Shown: positions 49,740 through 58,840 of the stretch, piece after piece | How the letters are laid out: each line of letters starts with the position of its first letter | Numbering within the stretch: position 1 is the stretch's first letter | Assembly (NCBI GenBank): GCA_028698335.1 | Contig: JAQVDP010000012.1 | Span: forward strand, 62,001-126,000 | Length of the DNA stretch: 64,000 bases | From: Nevskiales bacterium | GTDB taxonomy: Bacteria; Pseudomonadota; Gammaproteobacteria; Nevskiales; Nevskiaceae | Direction: 5' to 3' | Position numbers and translations under genes: made by a program | Notes under the pieces: generated by a model | Told to the model about the DNA's origin: nothing | Database searches by the model: none | The model's input: the letters and a program-made list of their open reading frames with translations, nothing else

Positions 49740-50676
49740 AGCCGGCATGGAACGTCCGAGTCTGCCCGCACGCTGGGCACAGGATCATCTTCGCGTCCTG
49801 TTCTTCTCGCTCGGCAAGATCGGACGGGCACCGATCGCTGCCGCCTTCACCGCCCTGGTCATCGGCATCGCGCTGGCACTGCCCGCCGGGCTCTACGTCG
49901 CCACCCAGAATCTCGCGGATGTGGCCTACGGCTGGCAGTCGTCGCTGCAGATTTCGCTGTATCTGAAGGACGGGGTCAGCGCCGAACGCGGGGCTGCGCT
50001 GGCACGCGAGCTGGATGCGCTGCCCGGCGTCGGCGAGATCGACTACATCTCACGCGAGCGGTCGCTGAAGGAATTCCGCGAAAAATCCGGCTTCGGCGAA
50101 GCCCTGGACCTGCTGGACGACAATCCGCTGCCGGCGGTGATTGCGGTCACCCCGGCGCCGCAGCAGACGCAGGATCAGATCGAGGCGCTGGTGGCGAAAC
50201 TGGCCGCTAAACCCGAAGTCGAACTCGCCAAGCTCGATCGGGAGTGGCTGGACCGCCTGTACGCGATGCTCGCCATCGTCGAGCGTTCGGTCGGCATCCT
50301 CGCGGTGCTGCTAGGCGTCGCGGTGCTGGTCATCGTCGGCAACACGATTCGCCTGGACATCGAATCGCGGCGCGAGGAAATCGAAGTGATGAAGCTGATC
50401 GGCGCCCCCGACCGCTTCATCCGGCGGCCGTTCCTGTATACGGGCTTCTGGTACGGACTCGGCGGCGGACTGCTGGCCTGGGTTCTGGTCAGCGTCGCCA
50501 TCGCCCTGTTGACGGCCCCGAGTGCCGAACTGGCCGCCGACTACGACAGCCCGCTCGGTCTGACCGGCCTGTCGCCCGCAGCCGGCCTGGGGCTGGTCGC
50601 CGCCGGCATCGTGCTCGGCTGGGTCGGCGCGCTGGTCACGGTCTCACGACGGCTGGCATCGATTCAGCCAAAATAA
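49726..50676 (+). CDS. ftsX: Cell division protein FtsX
   Basis: The 316-residue inner-membrane subunit has an N-terminal cytoplasmic segment, a first helix (about 35-58), and a periplasmic domain (about 65-180) including QISLYLKDGVS and EIDYISRERSLKEF. Three C-terminal helices follow, with a family-typical IRLDIESRREEIEVMKLIGAPDRFIRRPFLY loop region at about 206-236. It passes the FtsE ATPase cycle to murein hydrolase activators outside. rpoH follows with an intervening CIRCE element and promoter. Confidence 0.96.
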   Translation: MALVEAGMERPSLPARWAQDHLRVLFFSLGKIGRAPIAAAFTALVIGIALALPAGLYVATQNLADVAYGWQSSLQISLYLKDGVSAERGAALARELDALPGVGEIDYISRERSLKEFREKSGFGEALDLLDDNPLPAVIAVTPAPQQTQDQIEALVAKLAAKPEVELAKLDREWLDRLYAMLAIVERSVGILAVLLGVAVLVIVGNTIRLDIESRREEIEVMKLIGAPDRFIRRPFLYTGFWYGLGGGLLAWVLVSVAIALLTAPSAELAADYDSPLGLTGLSPAAGLGLVAAGIVLGWVGALVTVSRRLASIQPK

Positions 50677-50721
50677 ACAAAATCAAATGCTTAAGAATGT
50701 TCCGGGAACCATTGCCTGGAC

Positions 50722-50748
50722 TTAGCACTCAAATCAATCGAGTGCTAG
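50722..50748. promoter_or_regulatory. CIRCE element (HrcA operator) over the rpoH promoter
   Basis: TTAGCACTC, nine bases, GAGTGCTAG: this matches the CIRCE consensus (TTAGCACTC-N9-GAGTGCTAA) at every position but the last. It overlaps a likely promoter, TTAGCA (50722-50727) and TAGACT (50746-50751) with an 18-base spacer. HrcA bound here would block rpoH transcription. Confidence 0.93.
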
Positions 50749-50772
50749 ACTGAGCACATGGGAGATTCGACG

Positions 50773-51636
50773 ATGACCACTGCAAATGCCTTGGCCCTAC
50801 GCCCCTCCAGCGCGCTGTCGCCGCTGTCCGGCAGCCTGGATGCCTACATCGCCCACGTGAATCAGATCCCGCAGCTCGATGCCGATTCCGAACGTGAGCT
50901 GGCCGTCAAGCTGCGCGATGATCAGGATCTGGGGGCTGCCCAGACGCTGGTGCTTTCGAACCTGCGCCACGTGGTGCATATCGCGCGCGGATACATGGGG
51001 TACGGCCTCCCGCTCGCCGACCTGATTCAGGAAGGCAACGTCGGCCTGATGAAGGCGGTCAAGCGCTTCGACCCCAACGTGGGGGTGCGCCTGATCTCGT
51101 TCGCGGTGCACTGGATCAAGGCCGAGATCCACGAGTTCGTGCTCAAGAACTGGCGGATCGTCAAGATCGCGACCACGAAGGCGCAACGCAAGCTGTTCTT
51201 CAACCTGCGCTCGGCCAAGCAGCAGACCGGCTGGCTCAATCAGGCCGAAGCCGAGGCCATCGCCGCGGACCTCAACGTCAAGCCCGAAGAGGTGTTCCAG
51301 ATGGAAGCCCGCCTCGGCGGTGGCGACGTCGCCTTCAGCGGCGCAGGCTCCGACGACGAAGGCAGCTACGTTCCCGAGGACTATCTGGCCGACAGCCGCG
51401 ACGCGATCGCCGAGATCGAGGACGGCGAATGGCAGGATCAGCGCGAACTCAGGATGGCGCATGCGCTCGAAGCGCTCGATCCGCGCTCGCGCGACATCGT
51501 CCAGCGCCGCTGGCTCAACGAGGACGGCAAGACCGGCCTCCAGGAGCTGGCCGACGAATACGGCGTATCCGCCGAGCGCATCCGCCAGATCGAGTCAGCC
51601 GCGATGAAGAAACTGCGCAAGGCGATCGAGGCCTGA
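50773..51636 (+). CDS. rpoH: Heat-shock sigma factor RpoH (sigma-32)
   Basis: The 287-residue sigma factor directs RNA polymerase to heat-shock promoters. Region 2 shows [24 protein letters not shown] and [21 protein letters not shown], the RpoH-box segment is QRKLFFNLR, and region 4 ends with [23 protein letters not shown] 50773 follows GGGAGATTCGACG. The in-frame ATG at 50758 has no ribosome site. A CIRCE element overlaps the promoter, placing it under HrcA as well as the usual post-transcriptional control. It follows ftsX and ends in a strong bidirectional terminator. Confidence 0.97.
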   Translation: MTTANALALRPSSALSPLSGSLDAYIAHVNQIPQLDADSERELAVKLRDDQDLGAAQTLVLSNLRHVVHIARGYMGYGLPLADLIQEGNVGLMKAVKRFDPNVGVRLISFAVHWIKAEIHEFVLKNWRIVKIATTKAQRKLFFNLRSAKQQTGWLNQAEAEAIAADLNVKPEEVFQMEARLGGGDVAFSGAGSDDEGSYVPEDYLADSRDAIAEIEDGEWQDQRELRMAHALEALDPRSRDIVQRRWLNEDGKTGLQELADEYGVSAERIRQIESAAMKKLRKAIEA

Positions 51637-51659
51637 CCCGGCCTCTCTCATGGCAAACA

Positions 51660-51695
51660 ACGCATAAGGCCCGCTCTCGAGCGGGCCTTATGCGT
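51660..51695. terminator. Bidirectional terminator between rpoH and the heme o synthase gene
   Basis: A 16-17 bp perfect stem (ACGCATAAGGCCCGCTC and its complement) has a 2-base centre. TTTGGG follows on the plus strand and TTGTTTG on the minus strand. It lies between two convergent genes. Confidence 0.9.
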
Positions 51696-51727
51696 TTGGG
51701 CAGACTTGCCCCGCAGCGACGGCCGGA

Positions 51728-52663
51728 TCAGCCCAGCGCCAGCCAGTAGTGATCGACCAACAGCAGGGTGAAGATCCCCATCAGATAGACGATCGAATAG
51801 CCGAAGGTCTTCATCGGCAAGCCGGGCCGGGGCGCGTACTTCAGGCGGATCGCGTAGTAGAGAAAAACCCCGCCCAGCGCCATCGCTCCGATGAAATAGA
51901 GCCAACCGGACATGCCGGTGGCGAAGGGCAGCGCCGTGACGGCCAGCAACAGCACCGTGTAAAGCAGAACCTGCGTCCGGGTGAAGTCGATCCCGTGCGT
52001 CACCGGCAGCATCGGGATATCGACCTTGGCGTACTCGTCGCGACGCTCGATTGCCAACGCCCAGAAATGCGGCGGGGTCCAGACGAAGATGATCGCGAAC
52101 AGGATCAGCGCGTGCGCGTGGATCTCACCGGTCACGGCCGTCCAGCCCAGCACCGGAGGCGCGGCACCGGCGGCGCCGCCGATGACGATGTTCTGCGGCG
52201 TCGCCCGCTTCAGATAGAGCGTATAGATTCCGGCATAGCCGATCAGCGTCAGCTGGGTCAGCACCGCGGTCAGCGGATTGACCCAGAACCACAGCATCGC
52301 GAAGCCGGCCAGGCCGAGCACCGTCGCGAAAGCGATCGACTCGGTCATTGTCAGCGTCCCGGTCACCAGCGGGCGACCACAGGTCCGCGCCATGCGCGCG
52401 TCGATGTTGCGGTCGATGATCTGGTTGACGGCCGCGGCCGACGCCGCCTGCAGTCCGATGCCCAGCGTGCCCCAGACCAGTGCCGCCAACGGCGGCAGAC
52501 CCGGCACGGCGAGGAACATGCCGACGACCGCGGTGAACACGATCAGCATGACCACGCGCGGCTTGCACAGCTCGTAGTACTCGTTGAGCCGCTCGCGCGC
52601 CCCGCTTGGCTTCAGGCTTTCGATGGTGGTCGCCACATCAATGGATTCGTTGGGTGTATGCAT
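51728..52663 (-). CDS. ctaB: Protoheme IX farnesyltransferase (heme o synthase)
   Basis: The 311-residue UbiA-family membrane enzyme adds the farnesyl tail to heme b. It has an Asp-rich site [20 protein letters not shown] and a second site [22 protein letters not shown]. About nine helices are predicted. It is the last gene of the oxidase locus on this strand and overlaps the heme a synthase gene by 26 bases, so product passes naturally from heme o to heme a synthase. CyoE and CtaB are alternative names, and context favours CtaB. Confidence 0.96.
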   Translation of the reverse strand: MHTPNESIDVATTIESLKPSGARERLNEYYELCKPRVVMLIVFTAVVGMFLAVPGLPPLAALVWGTLGIGLQAASAAAVNQIIDRNIDARMARTCGRPLVTGTLTMTESIAFATVLGLAGFAMLWFWVNPLTAVLTQLTLIGYAGIYTLYLKRATPQNIVIGGAAGAAPPVLGWTAVTGEIHAHALILFAIIFVWTPPHFWALAIERRDEYAKVDIPMLPVTHGIDFTRTQVLLYTVLLLAVTALPFATGMSGWLYFIGAMALGGVFLYYAIRLKYAPRPGLPMKTFGYSIVYLMGIFTLLLVDHYWLALG

Positions 52664-53723
52664 AGTGATTCAGAATCACCAGAGTTGCGAGCAGCACCGC
52701 GGCTCCGGCGTTGTGCGCGGCCGCCAGCAACAGTGGCAACTGCAGCACGACGATACTGATACCGATCGCGATCTGCACGCCGAGCGCGGCGAGCACCGCG
52801 ACGCCGAGACCGCGCCAACGCGGCGATGTCCCGGCCCGCAGCAGATACCCGCCGAGCAGCAGCAGCACGACGGTGACCAGCAACGCGCCGACGCGATGGA
52901 AGAAGTGGATGGTGACGCGCGCGCGCGCGTCGAGGATGCCGTATTCGTAGTTGATGCCCAGCCCGTGCCACAGGGTATAGGCGGTCGACACGTCGGTTTC
53001 CGGCCACCAGCTCGCGTGGCAGGTCGGAAAGTCCGGGCACGCCAGCGCCGCATAGTTGGTGCTCGTCCAGCCGCCCAGGAAAATCTGGAATGCCACCACG
53101 GCCAGCGCGACGGCGGCGAAGCTGCGGATGCGGGCCGGCCCCGGATCGGGCGCGCGTCCGGCCACGACCACCTCGCGTTCCATCATCAACGCGGCGTGGC
53201 GCTCGCTGCGGACCACGCGCTCGCGCGTGCTGGTCGCCACCACGGCCGGCGCGGCGCGCAGCGACAACCACATCCACAACAACAGTGAAAACGTGCTCAT
53301 GCCGCCGAGCAGATGCCCGGTGACCGCCAGCGGCTTGAGCTGCCAGGTCACGGTCCACATGCCGAGAATGCCCTGGAAGATCACCAGCAGCACCAACACC
53401 CAGGGCAGGCGACGCGGGATGCGCGGATCGCGCAGGACCAGCGACATCACCGCCAGCGCGACGATCAGCAGGCCCAGGGTCGACGCGATGTAGCGGTGGA
53501 TCATTTCCTTCCACGCCTTGGGCGCCTCGACCGGCCGCGCGGGAAACGCCTGCTCCGCCGCCGTCACTTCATGCTCGGCCGCGGGCACGGTCAGATGCCC
53601 GTAGCAGCCGGGCCAGTCCGGACAACCGAGCCCGGCGTCGGACAGACGCACATACGCACCGAACACGATCACGCAGAAGCAGAGAACGAGCGTCAACAGA
53701 TTGAGGCGTTGAAACCAGGCCAT
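52638..53723 (-). CDS. ctaA: Heme a synthase (COX15/CtaA)
   Basis: The 361-residue inner-membrane enzyme oxidises heme o to heme a. It has eight predicted helices and the expected conserved histidines in [28 protein letters not shown] and AAAHNAGA. An N-terminal [18 protein letters not shown] motif is also present, and a second CPDFPTCH appears half-way, fitting the family's internal duplication. ATG 53723 (MAWFQRLN) was preferred over an upstream in-frame start. The ribosome site is weak in either case. Confidence 0.95.
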   Translation of the reverse strand: MAWFQRLNLLTLVLCFCVIVFGAYVRLSDAGLGCPDWPGCYGHLTVPAAEHEVTAAEQAFPARPVEAPKAWKEMIHRYIASTLGLLIVALAVMSLVLRDPRIPRRLPWVLVLLVIFQGILGMWTVTWQLKPLAVTGHLLGGMSTFSLLLWMWLSLRAAPAVVATSTRERVVRSERHAALMMEREVVVAGRAPDPGPARIRSFAAVALAVVAFQIFLGGWTSTNYAALACPDFPTCHASWWPETDVSTAYTLWHGLGINYEYGILDARARVTIHFFHRVGALLVTVVLLLLGGYLLRAGTSPRWRGLGVAVLAALGVQIAIGISIVVLQLPLLLAAAHNAGAAVLLATLVILNHYAYTQRIH

Positions 53724-53845
53724 CGAAACGCAACCAGGAGTGGAAGAGCTGAAAAAACGGAGGCCGCTCATCGCGCCCTCCGGTCGTGGACATTATTTTA
53801 CCGTATCGGGCGCAAACGACCTGGCGACATTGGACCGCGGAGCGA

Positions 53846-54436
53846 TCAGCCGATCTGCGAAATCCGCAGCAGGCGCCGGATGTCCTTCAGGATCCCCTCC
53901 GAATCGGCATCGCCCGGATACAGCATCAGCCAGTTGCCCAGTGGATCGATCAGAAACAGCGCCCGCGGATCGTCGCCGGCGAAGAATCGGCGGTAGTCCG
54001 CGTTGTCCGTGTCCGCGAAAACGTGCAGGTCCGGATGCAGCTCGTGCAGCGCCTCCGCCGCGCCAGCCGCGCTGGCCACGGTCGGCGCGATGTAGACGCG
54101 CTGGACCCGCACGCGTTTTTCATTGAGCAGCGTTCTGATCTGGCGGATCTGGTACAGCTTGTCCCGGCACGCGTCGTCGCAGCGCTCCGCCCCGACGAAC
54201 ACAAAGCTCCACTTGCCACGCAGCGCCCCGTCTCCCGCGGGTTGCCCGTCGACCTGCAGCAGATTCGCCGCCGGGATCGGCCGCGCCGGGGCGACGAGCT
54301 CACCATAGTTGGTGCGTTGCTCCGGAACCCACTGCGGAAACACGAAATACAGCAGCACCGCCGCGATCAGCGGCCCGAAGAACAGCGCGGCCAACAGCAG
54401 AAACTGCTGCCGTCCGCGTACGACGCTCGATGTCAT
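53846..54436 (-). CDS. Membrane-anchored SCO-like thioredoxin-fold protein
   Basis: The 196-residue protein has one N-terminal helix (about 12-32) and a periplasmic thioredoxin-like domain. A CxxxC pair sits at C86 and C90 (GAERCDDAC), similar to the copper/redox motif of SCO proteins. DLHVFADTDNADYRRFF and ALFLIDPLGNWLMLYP also fit the SCO fold. It lies between SURF1 and heme a synthase, so a role in copper delivery or thiol reduction for the oxidase is likely. The typical SCO histidine is not obvious. Its ATG overlaps the SURF1 stop (ATGA). Confidence 0.75.
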   Translation of the reverse strand: MTSSVVRGRQQFLLLAALFFGPLIAAVLLYFVFPQWVPEQRTNYGELVAPARPIPAANLLQVDGQPAGDGALRGKWSFVFVGAERCDDACRDKLYQIRQIRTLLNEKRVRVQRVYIAPTVASAAGAAEALHELHPDLHVFADTDNADYRRFFAGDDPRALFLIDPLGNWLMLYPGDADSEGILKDIRRLLRISQIG

Positions 54437-55146
54437 GACTTTCGCTTCAGATTGACGACGATGAAGATGCCGATCAGGGTCGCGGTAAAGGCGAACCACT
54501 GCGCGGCATATCCGTAATGCTTGGCCGGAGACAACTCCGGCGCACTGTTCCACTCCCGCACGTACCCGCCCGGCAGATCCGGGTCCATCAGCAGGATGCC
54601 GCTGGCCACCCACCCGCCATAGAGACAACGCAACTCGTCCGGGGTCGGATACTGCACGATCCGCGGCCACGGTCCGCCCGCGCAATTGTTGACGTCGAGG
54701 CGCATCCCCGGGACCGGAAGGGCCCGCCAGAATCCGCTCACCTCAACTTCCTGCGGGGGCGCGGAAATTTCCGGCAGGATCGTCCTGTCGCCGTTGGCCG
54801 CGACCCATCCGCGGTCGACAATGACGATCCCGCCTTCCGGAGTCTTCACCGGCGTCCAGACGCGATAGCCGGGCTTGCCGTCGAACGACTGGTTGTCGAG
54901 CAGCATCTGCATGTTCGAATCGAAGTGGCCGCGCACCGAGGCCCGCACGATCTCGCCAGGCTCGGCCCACGCGCCCGCGGTCAGCTCCCGCGGCGGGCGC
55001 TCGCTGGCGGCTGCATAGCGCTTCGCCAGCTCGGCCTTTCCGGCGCCCCGCTGCAACTGCCAGACGCCGAGCGAGATCATGATCCCGCTGAGCGCCACCA
55101 CCACCAGCACTGCCCACCACGGCGGGCGAAAGCTACGTCCAGCCAT
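54433..55146 (-). CDS. SURF1-family cytochrome oxidase biogenesis protein
   Basis: The 237-residue protein has helices at each end (about 10-30 and 210-230) enclosing a periplasmic domain, the SURF1 layout. The motifs SLGVWQLQRGAGK, DRGWV and HYGYAAQWFAFT are clear. SURF1 proteins help insert heme a into subunit I. It is the first gene of a four-gene run SURF1, SCO-like, ctaA, ctaB. The ATG at 55146 has no strong ribosome site in the bases just before it. Confidence 0.92.
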   Translation of the reverse strand: MAGRSFRPPWWAVLVVVALSGIMISLGVWQLQRGAGKAELAKRYAAASERPPRELTAGAWAEPGEIVRASVRGHFDSNMQMLLDNQSFDGKPGYRVWTPVKTPEGGIVIVDRGWVAANGDRTILPEISAPPQEVEVSGFWRALPVPGMRLDVNNCAGGPWPRIVQYPTPDELRCLYGGWVASGILLMDPDLPGGYVREWNSAPELSPAKHYGYAAQWFAFTATLIGIFIVVNLKRKS

Positions 55147-55231
55147 CGTCTCCCCCCATCCGCACGACGCCGCCGACCTTCACCCCGCCACCTTCGCGGT
55201 ATCATGCCGGGGAATTTCCAGCTGCGTCGTC

Positions 55232-55471
55232 ATGCTCGTCAAGATCGTCATCATCGGCCTGTTACTGGCCATCATCGCTGCGCTGATGAGCAGCATGCTG
55301 TTCCTCGTCCGCGACGACAGCGGCCGCAAACGGACACTTACCGGCCTGAAGATCCGCGTCGCACTGTCCGTTACGCTGATCGTCTTCGTCCTGATTTCCT
55401 ACCACTTCGGCTGGTTGCGACCCCACGGGGTCCTGCCGCAGCCGCCGGCGGCGACTGCTCCCGAACCTTAA
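55232..55471 (+). CDS. DUF2909 small twin-helix membrane protein
   Basis: The 79-residue protein has two membrane helices (about 3-26 and 41-61) joined by a short RDDSGRKRTLTGLKIRV loop, and a Pro/Ala-rich tail. This matches the DUF2909 family, which is regularly encoded between cox subunit III and SURF1. It runs opposite to its neighbours, so it has its own promoter. A role in oxidase assembly is inferred only from position. The ribosome site is weak. Confidence 0.8.
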   Translation: MLVKIVIIGLLLAIIAALMSSMLFLVRDDSGRKRTLTGLKIRVALSVTLIVFVLISYHFGWLRPHGVLPQPPAATAPEP

Positions 55472-55491
55472 AAACAGCGCGCCGGATAGCA

Positions 55492-55517
55492 AACAGGCGG
55501 CCGCATGGCCGCCTGTT
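55492..55517. terminator. Hairpin between DUF2909 and cox subunit III genes
   Basis: AACAGGCGGCC pairs perfectly with GGCCGCCTGTT around GCAT. It sits between convergent genes. T-runs are short on both sides. Confidence 0.6.
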
Positions 55518-55543
55518 GCGTCTGCTCCGGGGCGGTCGGCCGC

Positions 55544-56422
55544 TCAGAGCCAGTAGACGACGATGAACAAGCCGATCCAGACGACGTCGACGAAGTGCCA
55601 GTACCACGCGACGCCTTCGAATCCGAAGTGTGAATCCGGCTTGAAGTGACCCGCCATCAGGCGCAACGTGATCACCAGCAGCATCAGGGTTCCGAGCGTG
55701 ACATGCATGCCGTGGAACCCGGTCAGCATGAAGAACGTCGAACCGTAGATGCCGGACTCAAGGGTCAGGTTCAGTTCGTGATAGGCGTGGATGTACTCCT
55801 CGGCCTGGAAGTACAGGAACGTTGCCCCCAGGGCCACCGTTGCCCACATCCACAGGATGCACAAGCCGCGTTTGCCTTCCTTCAGCGCATGATGGGCCAT
55901 GGTGATGGTCACACCGGAGGTCAGCAGGATCAGCGTGTTCAGCAACGGCACGTCGAACGCCGGAACGGTCTCGAAGTCACCGCCGACGTTGGCCGGGCCA
56001 TTGCTCGGCCAGGTTCCTTCAAAGCCGGGCCAGAGGGTCAGATGCGTGGCGACCTTGGTCCCCTCACCCGACAGCCACGGCATCACCAGGCCCCGTGCGT
56101 AGAACAGCGCACCGAAGAAGGCCGCAAAGAACATGACTTCCGAGAAGATGAACCAGGACATGCCCCAGCGATAGGTCCGGTCGACCTGGGCGCTGTACTG
56201 GCCGCCTTCGCTTTCGCGCGCGATCCCCTGGAACCAGCGGAAGATGATGTAGATCGAAATGATCGCTCCGGCCCAGATCGGCACCGGCCCGATATGGTCA
56301 TTCTCGAGATAGCCGGCCACGCCGACGACCAGAGCCACCAGGCCGACGGTCAGCGTGAACGGCCACACGCTCGGTGCCGGCACGAAATAGCGTTGCGAGT
56401 TCTGAGCGGCTGCGCTCCCCAT
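55544..56422 (-). CDS. coxC: Cytochrome c oxidase subunit III
   Basis: The 292-residue protein has seven predicted helices and subunit III landmarks: RWGMSWFIFSEVMFFAAFFGALFYAR, GVTITMAHHALKEG and FFMLTGFHGMHVTLGTLML. The C-terminal YWHFVDVVWIGLFIVVYWL is also typical. It stabilises the active site and proton uptake of the aa3-type oxidase. It follows cox11 closely, in the usual order subunit II, I, assembly genes, III. The N-terminal MGSAAAQNSQRYFVPAPS is normal for the family. Confidence 0.97.
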   Translation of the reverse strand: MGSAAAQNSQRYFVPAPSVWPFTLTVGLVALVVGVAGYLENDHIGPVPIWAGAIISIYIIFRWFQGIARESEGGQYSAQVDRTYRWGMSWFIFSEVMFFAAFFGALFYARGLVMPWLSGEGTKVATHLTLWPGFEGTWPSNGPANVGGDFETVPAFDVPLLNTLILLTSGVTITMAHHALKEGKRGLCILWMWATVALGATFLYFQAEEYIHAYHELNLTLESGIYGSTFFMLTGFHGMHVTLGTLMLLVITLRLMAGHFKPDSHFGFEGVAWYWHFVDVVWIGLFIVVYWL

Positions 56423-56441
56423 GGTCAGCTCCTAGGTATTC

Positions 56442-57008
56442 TCAATTTGGCTTCATGGCGATGTCGGAGACATCGAAAAACGTGTACGACAAGGTGACGC
56501 GGTCGACGTCCGGAGGCAGTTCCGGATCGAGCATGAACACAACCGGCATGTCCTTGGCCTCCCCGGCCTTGAACGGCTGCTGGTTGAAACAGAAACATTC
56601 GGTCTTCTTCAGATGCTTCGCGGCTTCCCACGGGGCGATATTCGGAACCGCCTGCGCAACCAGATCATGGTCCTCGGTATTGCGCGCGAAAAAGGTCACC
56701 GTATACAGCTTGCCCGGATGGACCTCGATACTCGGCTGGTCCGGATGGAACTCCCAGTTGCGCCCGCCATTGACCGTGGTCACGAACTCGACTGTCACGG
56801 TCCTGTTCGGATCAACATCCACCGGCGCCGCGTCGGCAGCCTTGAGTTCGATCTTGCCGTTGATGCCGAGTGCATCGCACAGCATGTTGTACATCGGCAC
56901 GAGCGCGAACCCGAATCCAAACATCGCCGCGGTGACGAACAGCAACCGCACGGCGTGCATGTTGCTGGCCCGCCGCACCGACGGCTGCTGTTGCTCGCGG
57001 CCACTCAT
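56442..57008 (-). CDS. ctaG: Cytochrome c oxidase assembly protein Cox11/CtaG
   Basis: The 188-residue copper chaperone supplies the CuB site of subunit I. One N-terminal helix (about 20-40) is followed by a periplasmic Ig-like domain, with the copper-binding pair CFCF in KKTECFCFNQQPF and the closing LSYTFFD. ATG 57008 overlaps the stop codon of the small assembly gene (ATGA). A longer frame to 57038 lies within that gene and is rejected. Confidence 0.96.
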   Translation of the reverse strand: MSGREQQQPSVRRASNMHAVRLLFVTAAMFGFGFALVPMYNMLCDALGINGKIELKAADAAPVDVDPNRTVTVEFVTTVNGGRNWEFHPDQPSIEVHPGKLYTVTFFARNTEDHDLVAQAVPNIAPWEAAKHLKKTECFCFNQQPFKAGEAKDMPVVFMLDPELPPDVDRVTLSYTFFDVSDIAMKPN

Positions 57009-57118
57009 GACCGGTGCACCACCGCGTAGACGAACCACGCCAGGATCACGAGCGCGAGCACGAGGTGGACCATGAACAGGACCACGTTCTTGCGCTTCTT
57101 GCTGCTGTCGGCGTTCAT
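57005..57118 (-). CDS. Cytochrome oxidase small assembly protein, 37 residues
   Basis: A 37-codon gene reads MNADSSKKRKNVVLFMVHLV and continues with a hydrophobic stretch to VHRS. It has a basic N-terminus and one membrane helix (about 12-34). Its stop overlaps the cox11 start by four bases, and it lies between subunit I and cox11, where proteobacteria often carry such a small assembly gene. It is too short for routine gene finding. Position and shape are the evidence. Confidence 0.75.
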   Translation of the reverse strand: MNADSSKKRKNVVLFMVHLVLALVILAWFVYAVVHRS

Positions 57119-57170
57119 CGTCTAAGCGGCGACGGCGCCCGGATCAGCGGACGCCGCCAGCCTTCTGTCC

Positions 57171-58814
57171 TCAGGCCTTGGCCACGGCTTCGTCGTGAAT
57201 CGCGGTTCCTTCGGAATCGCTGAACTGCGGCGGATCCTCGAAGGTGTGATACGGCGCCGGCGACGCCACCGTCCACTCGAGTCCGTGCGCGCCTTCCCAG
57301 ACGCGGTCCGGCAGGCCCTGCTTGCGTCCGAACCAGCCGAAGCAGCTCGACAGCATGTTGAAGATGAAGATGAACTGCGCGACGAAAAAGCCGAACGCGC
57401 CGATCGTGCTGATGACGTTGAAGTCGGTGAACTGCACCGCGTAATCAGGCACGCGACGCTGCATGCCCGCGAGTCCCGCGAAGTGCTGCGGGAAGAACGT
57501 CAGGTTGATGAACACCGCCGACAGCCAGAAGTGCACCTTGCCCCAGAATTCGTTGTACATGCGGCCGGTCCACTTCGGAATCCAGTAGTAGACGGCGGCG
57601 ATGATCGAGAACACGGCACCCGGCACCAGTACATAGTGGAAGTGCGCCACCACGAAGTAGGTATCGTGGTACTGGAAGTCCACCGGCGTCATCGCCAGCA
57701 TCAGCCCCGAGAAGCCGCCGATCGTGAACAGGAAGACGAAGGCGATCGAGAACAGCATCGGCGTCTCGAAGGTCATCGACCCCTTCCACATCGTCGCGAC
57801 CCAGTTGAACACCTTCACCCCGGTCGGGACTGCGATCAGCATCGTCGCGAACATGAAGAACAGCTCGCCGGCCAGCGGCATGCCCACGGTGAACATGTGG
57901 TGGGCCCAGACGATGAACGACAGGAACGCGATCGACGCCGACGCGTAGACCATCGAGTCGTAACCGAACAGCGACTTGCGGGCGAAGGTCGGGATGATCG
58001 TGCTGACGATGCCGAACGCCGGCAGGATCATGATGTAGACCTCGGGGTGCCCGAAGAACCAGAAGATATGCTGGAACATCACCGGGTCACCGCCGCCGGC
58101 GGCGGTGAAGAAGCTGGTGCCGAAATACTTGTCCGTCAGCAGCATGGTGACGGCGCCGGCGAGCACCGGCATCACCGCGATCAGCAGGTACGCAGTGATC
58201 AGCCAGGTCCACACGAACAGCGGCATCTTCAGCAGGGTCATGCCGGGTGCGCGCATGTTGAGGATCGTCACGACGACGTTGATCGCGCCGGTGATCGACG
58301 AGATACCCATCAGATGCACGGCGAAGATCAGGAACGGGAACGCGTTGCCGGTCTGCAGGACCAGCGGCGGATACATCGTCCAGCCACCCGCCGGAGCACC
58401 GCCATCCATGAACAGGGTGCCGATCAGCATCGCGAACGCGAACGGCAGGATCCAGAACCCCCAGTTGTTCACCCGGGGCAGCGCCAGATCGGAGCAGCCG
58501 ATCATCATCGGCACCATCCAGTTGGCAAGGCCGACGAACCCCGGCATCACGCCACCGAAGATCATCACCAGCGCGTGCATCGTCGTCATCTGGTTGAAGA
58601 ACTCCGGCTGCACGAACTGCAGACCCGGGTGGAACAGTTCGGCGCGGATCACCAGCGACATCAGGCCGCCGATGAAAAACATCGTGAACGCGAAGAACAG
58701 ATACAGCGTTCCGAGGTCCTTGTGATTGGTCGTCTTGATCCAGCGCATGATCCCCTTGTCGGGACCATGGTGGTGATCGTCGTGGTGCGCGTGGGCGTCG
58801 TGAGCGTGTGCCAT
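57171..58814 (-). CDS. coxA: Cytochrome c oxidase subunit I
   Basis: The 547-residue catalytic subunit carries heme a, heme a3 and CuB. An unusually His/Asp-rich N-terminus (HAHDAHAHHDDHHH) precedes twelve helices. Visible motifs include TMHALVMIFGGVMPGFVGLANW (heme a ligand), WFFGHPEVYIMILPAFG with the cross-linked His-Tyr pair, VWAHHMFTVG (CuB histidines) and HDTYFVVAHFHYVL (heme a3 and a ligands). GGAG precedes the ATG. The N-terminal His cluster could bind metal but is common in this family. Confidence 0.98.
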   Translation of the reverse strand: MAHAHDAHAHHDDHHHGPDKGIMRWIKTTNHKDLGTLYLFFAFTMFFIGGLMSLVIRAELFHPGLQFVQPEFFNQMTTMHALVMIFGGVMPGFVGLANWMVPMMIGCSDLALPRVNNWGFWILPFAFAMLIGTLFMDGGAPAGGWTMYPPLVLQTGNAFPFLIFAVHLMGISSITGAINVVVTILNMRAPGMTLLKMPLFVWTWLITAYLLIAVMPVLAGAVTMLLTDKYFGTSFFTAAGGGDPVMFQHIFWFFGHPEVYIMILPAFGIVSTIIPTFARKSLFGYDSMVYASASIAFLSFIVWAHHMFTVGMPLAGELFFMFATMLIAVPTGVKVFNWVATMWKGSMTFETPMLFSIAFVFLFTIGGFSGLMLAMTPVDFQYHDTYFVVAHFHYVLVPGAVFSIIAAVYYWIPKWTGRMYNEFWGKVHFWLSAVFINLTFFPQHFAGLAGMQRRVPDYAVQFTDFNVISTIGAFGFFVAQFIFIFNMLSSCFGWFGRKQGLPDRVWEGAHGLEWTVASPAPYHTFEDPPQFSDSEGTAIHDEAVAKA

Positions 58815-58840
58815 AGCGAAACTCCTGGTCGATCTACTTC

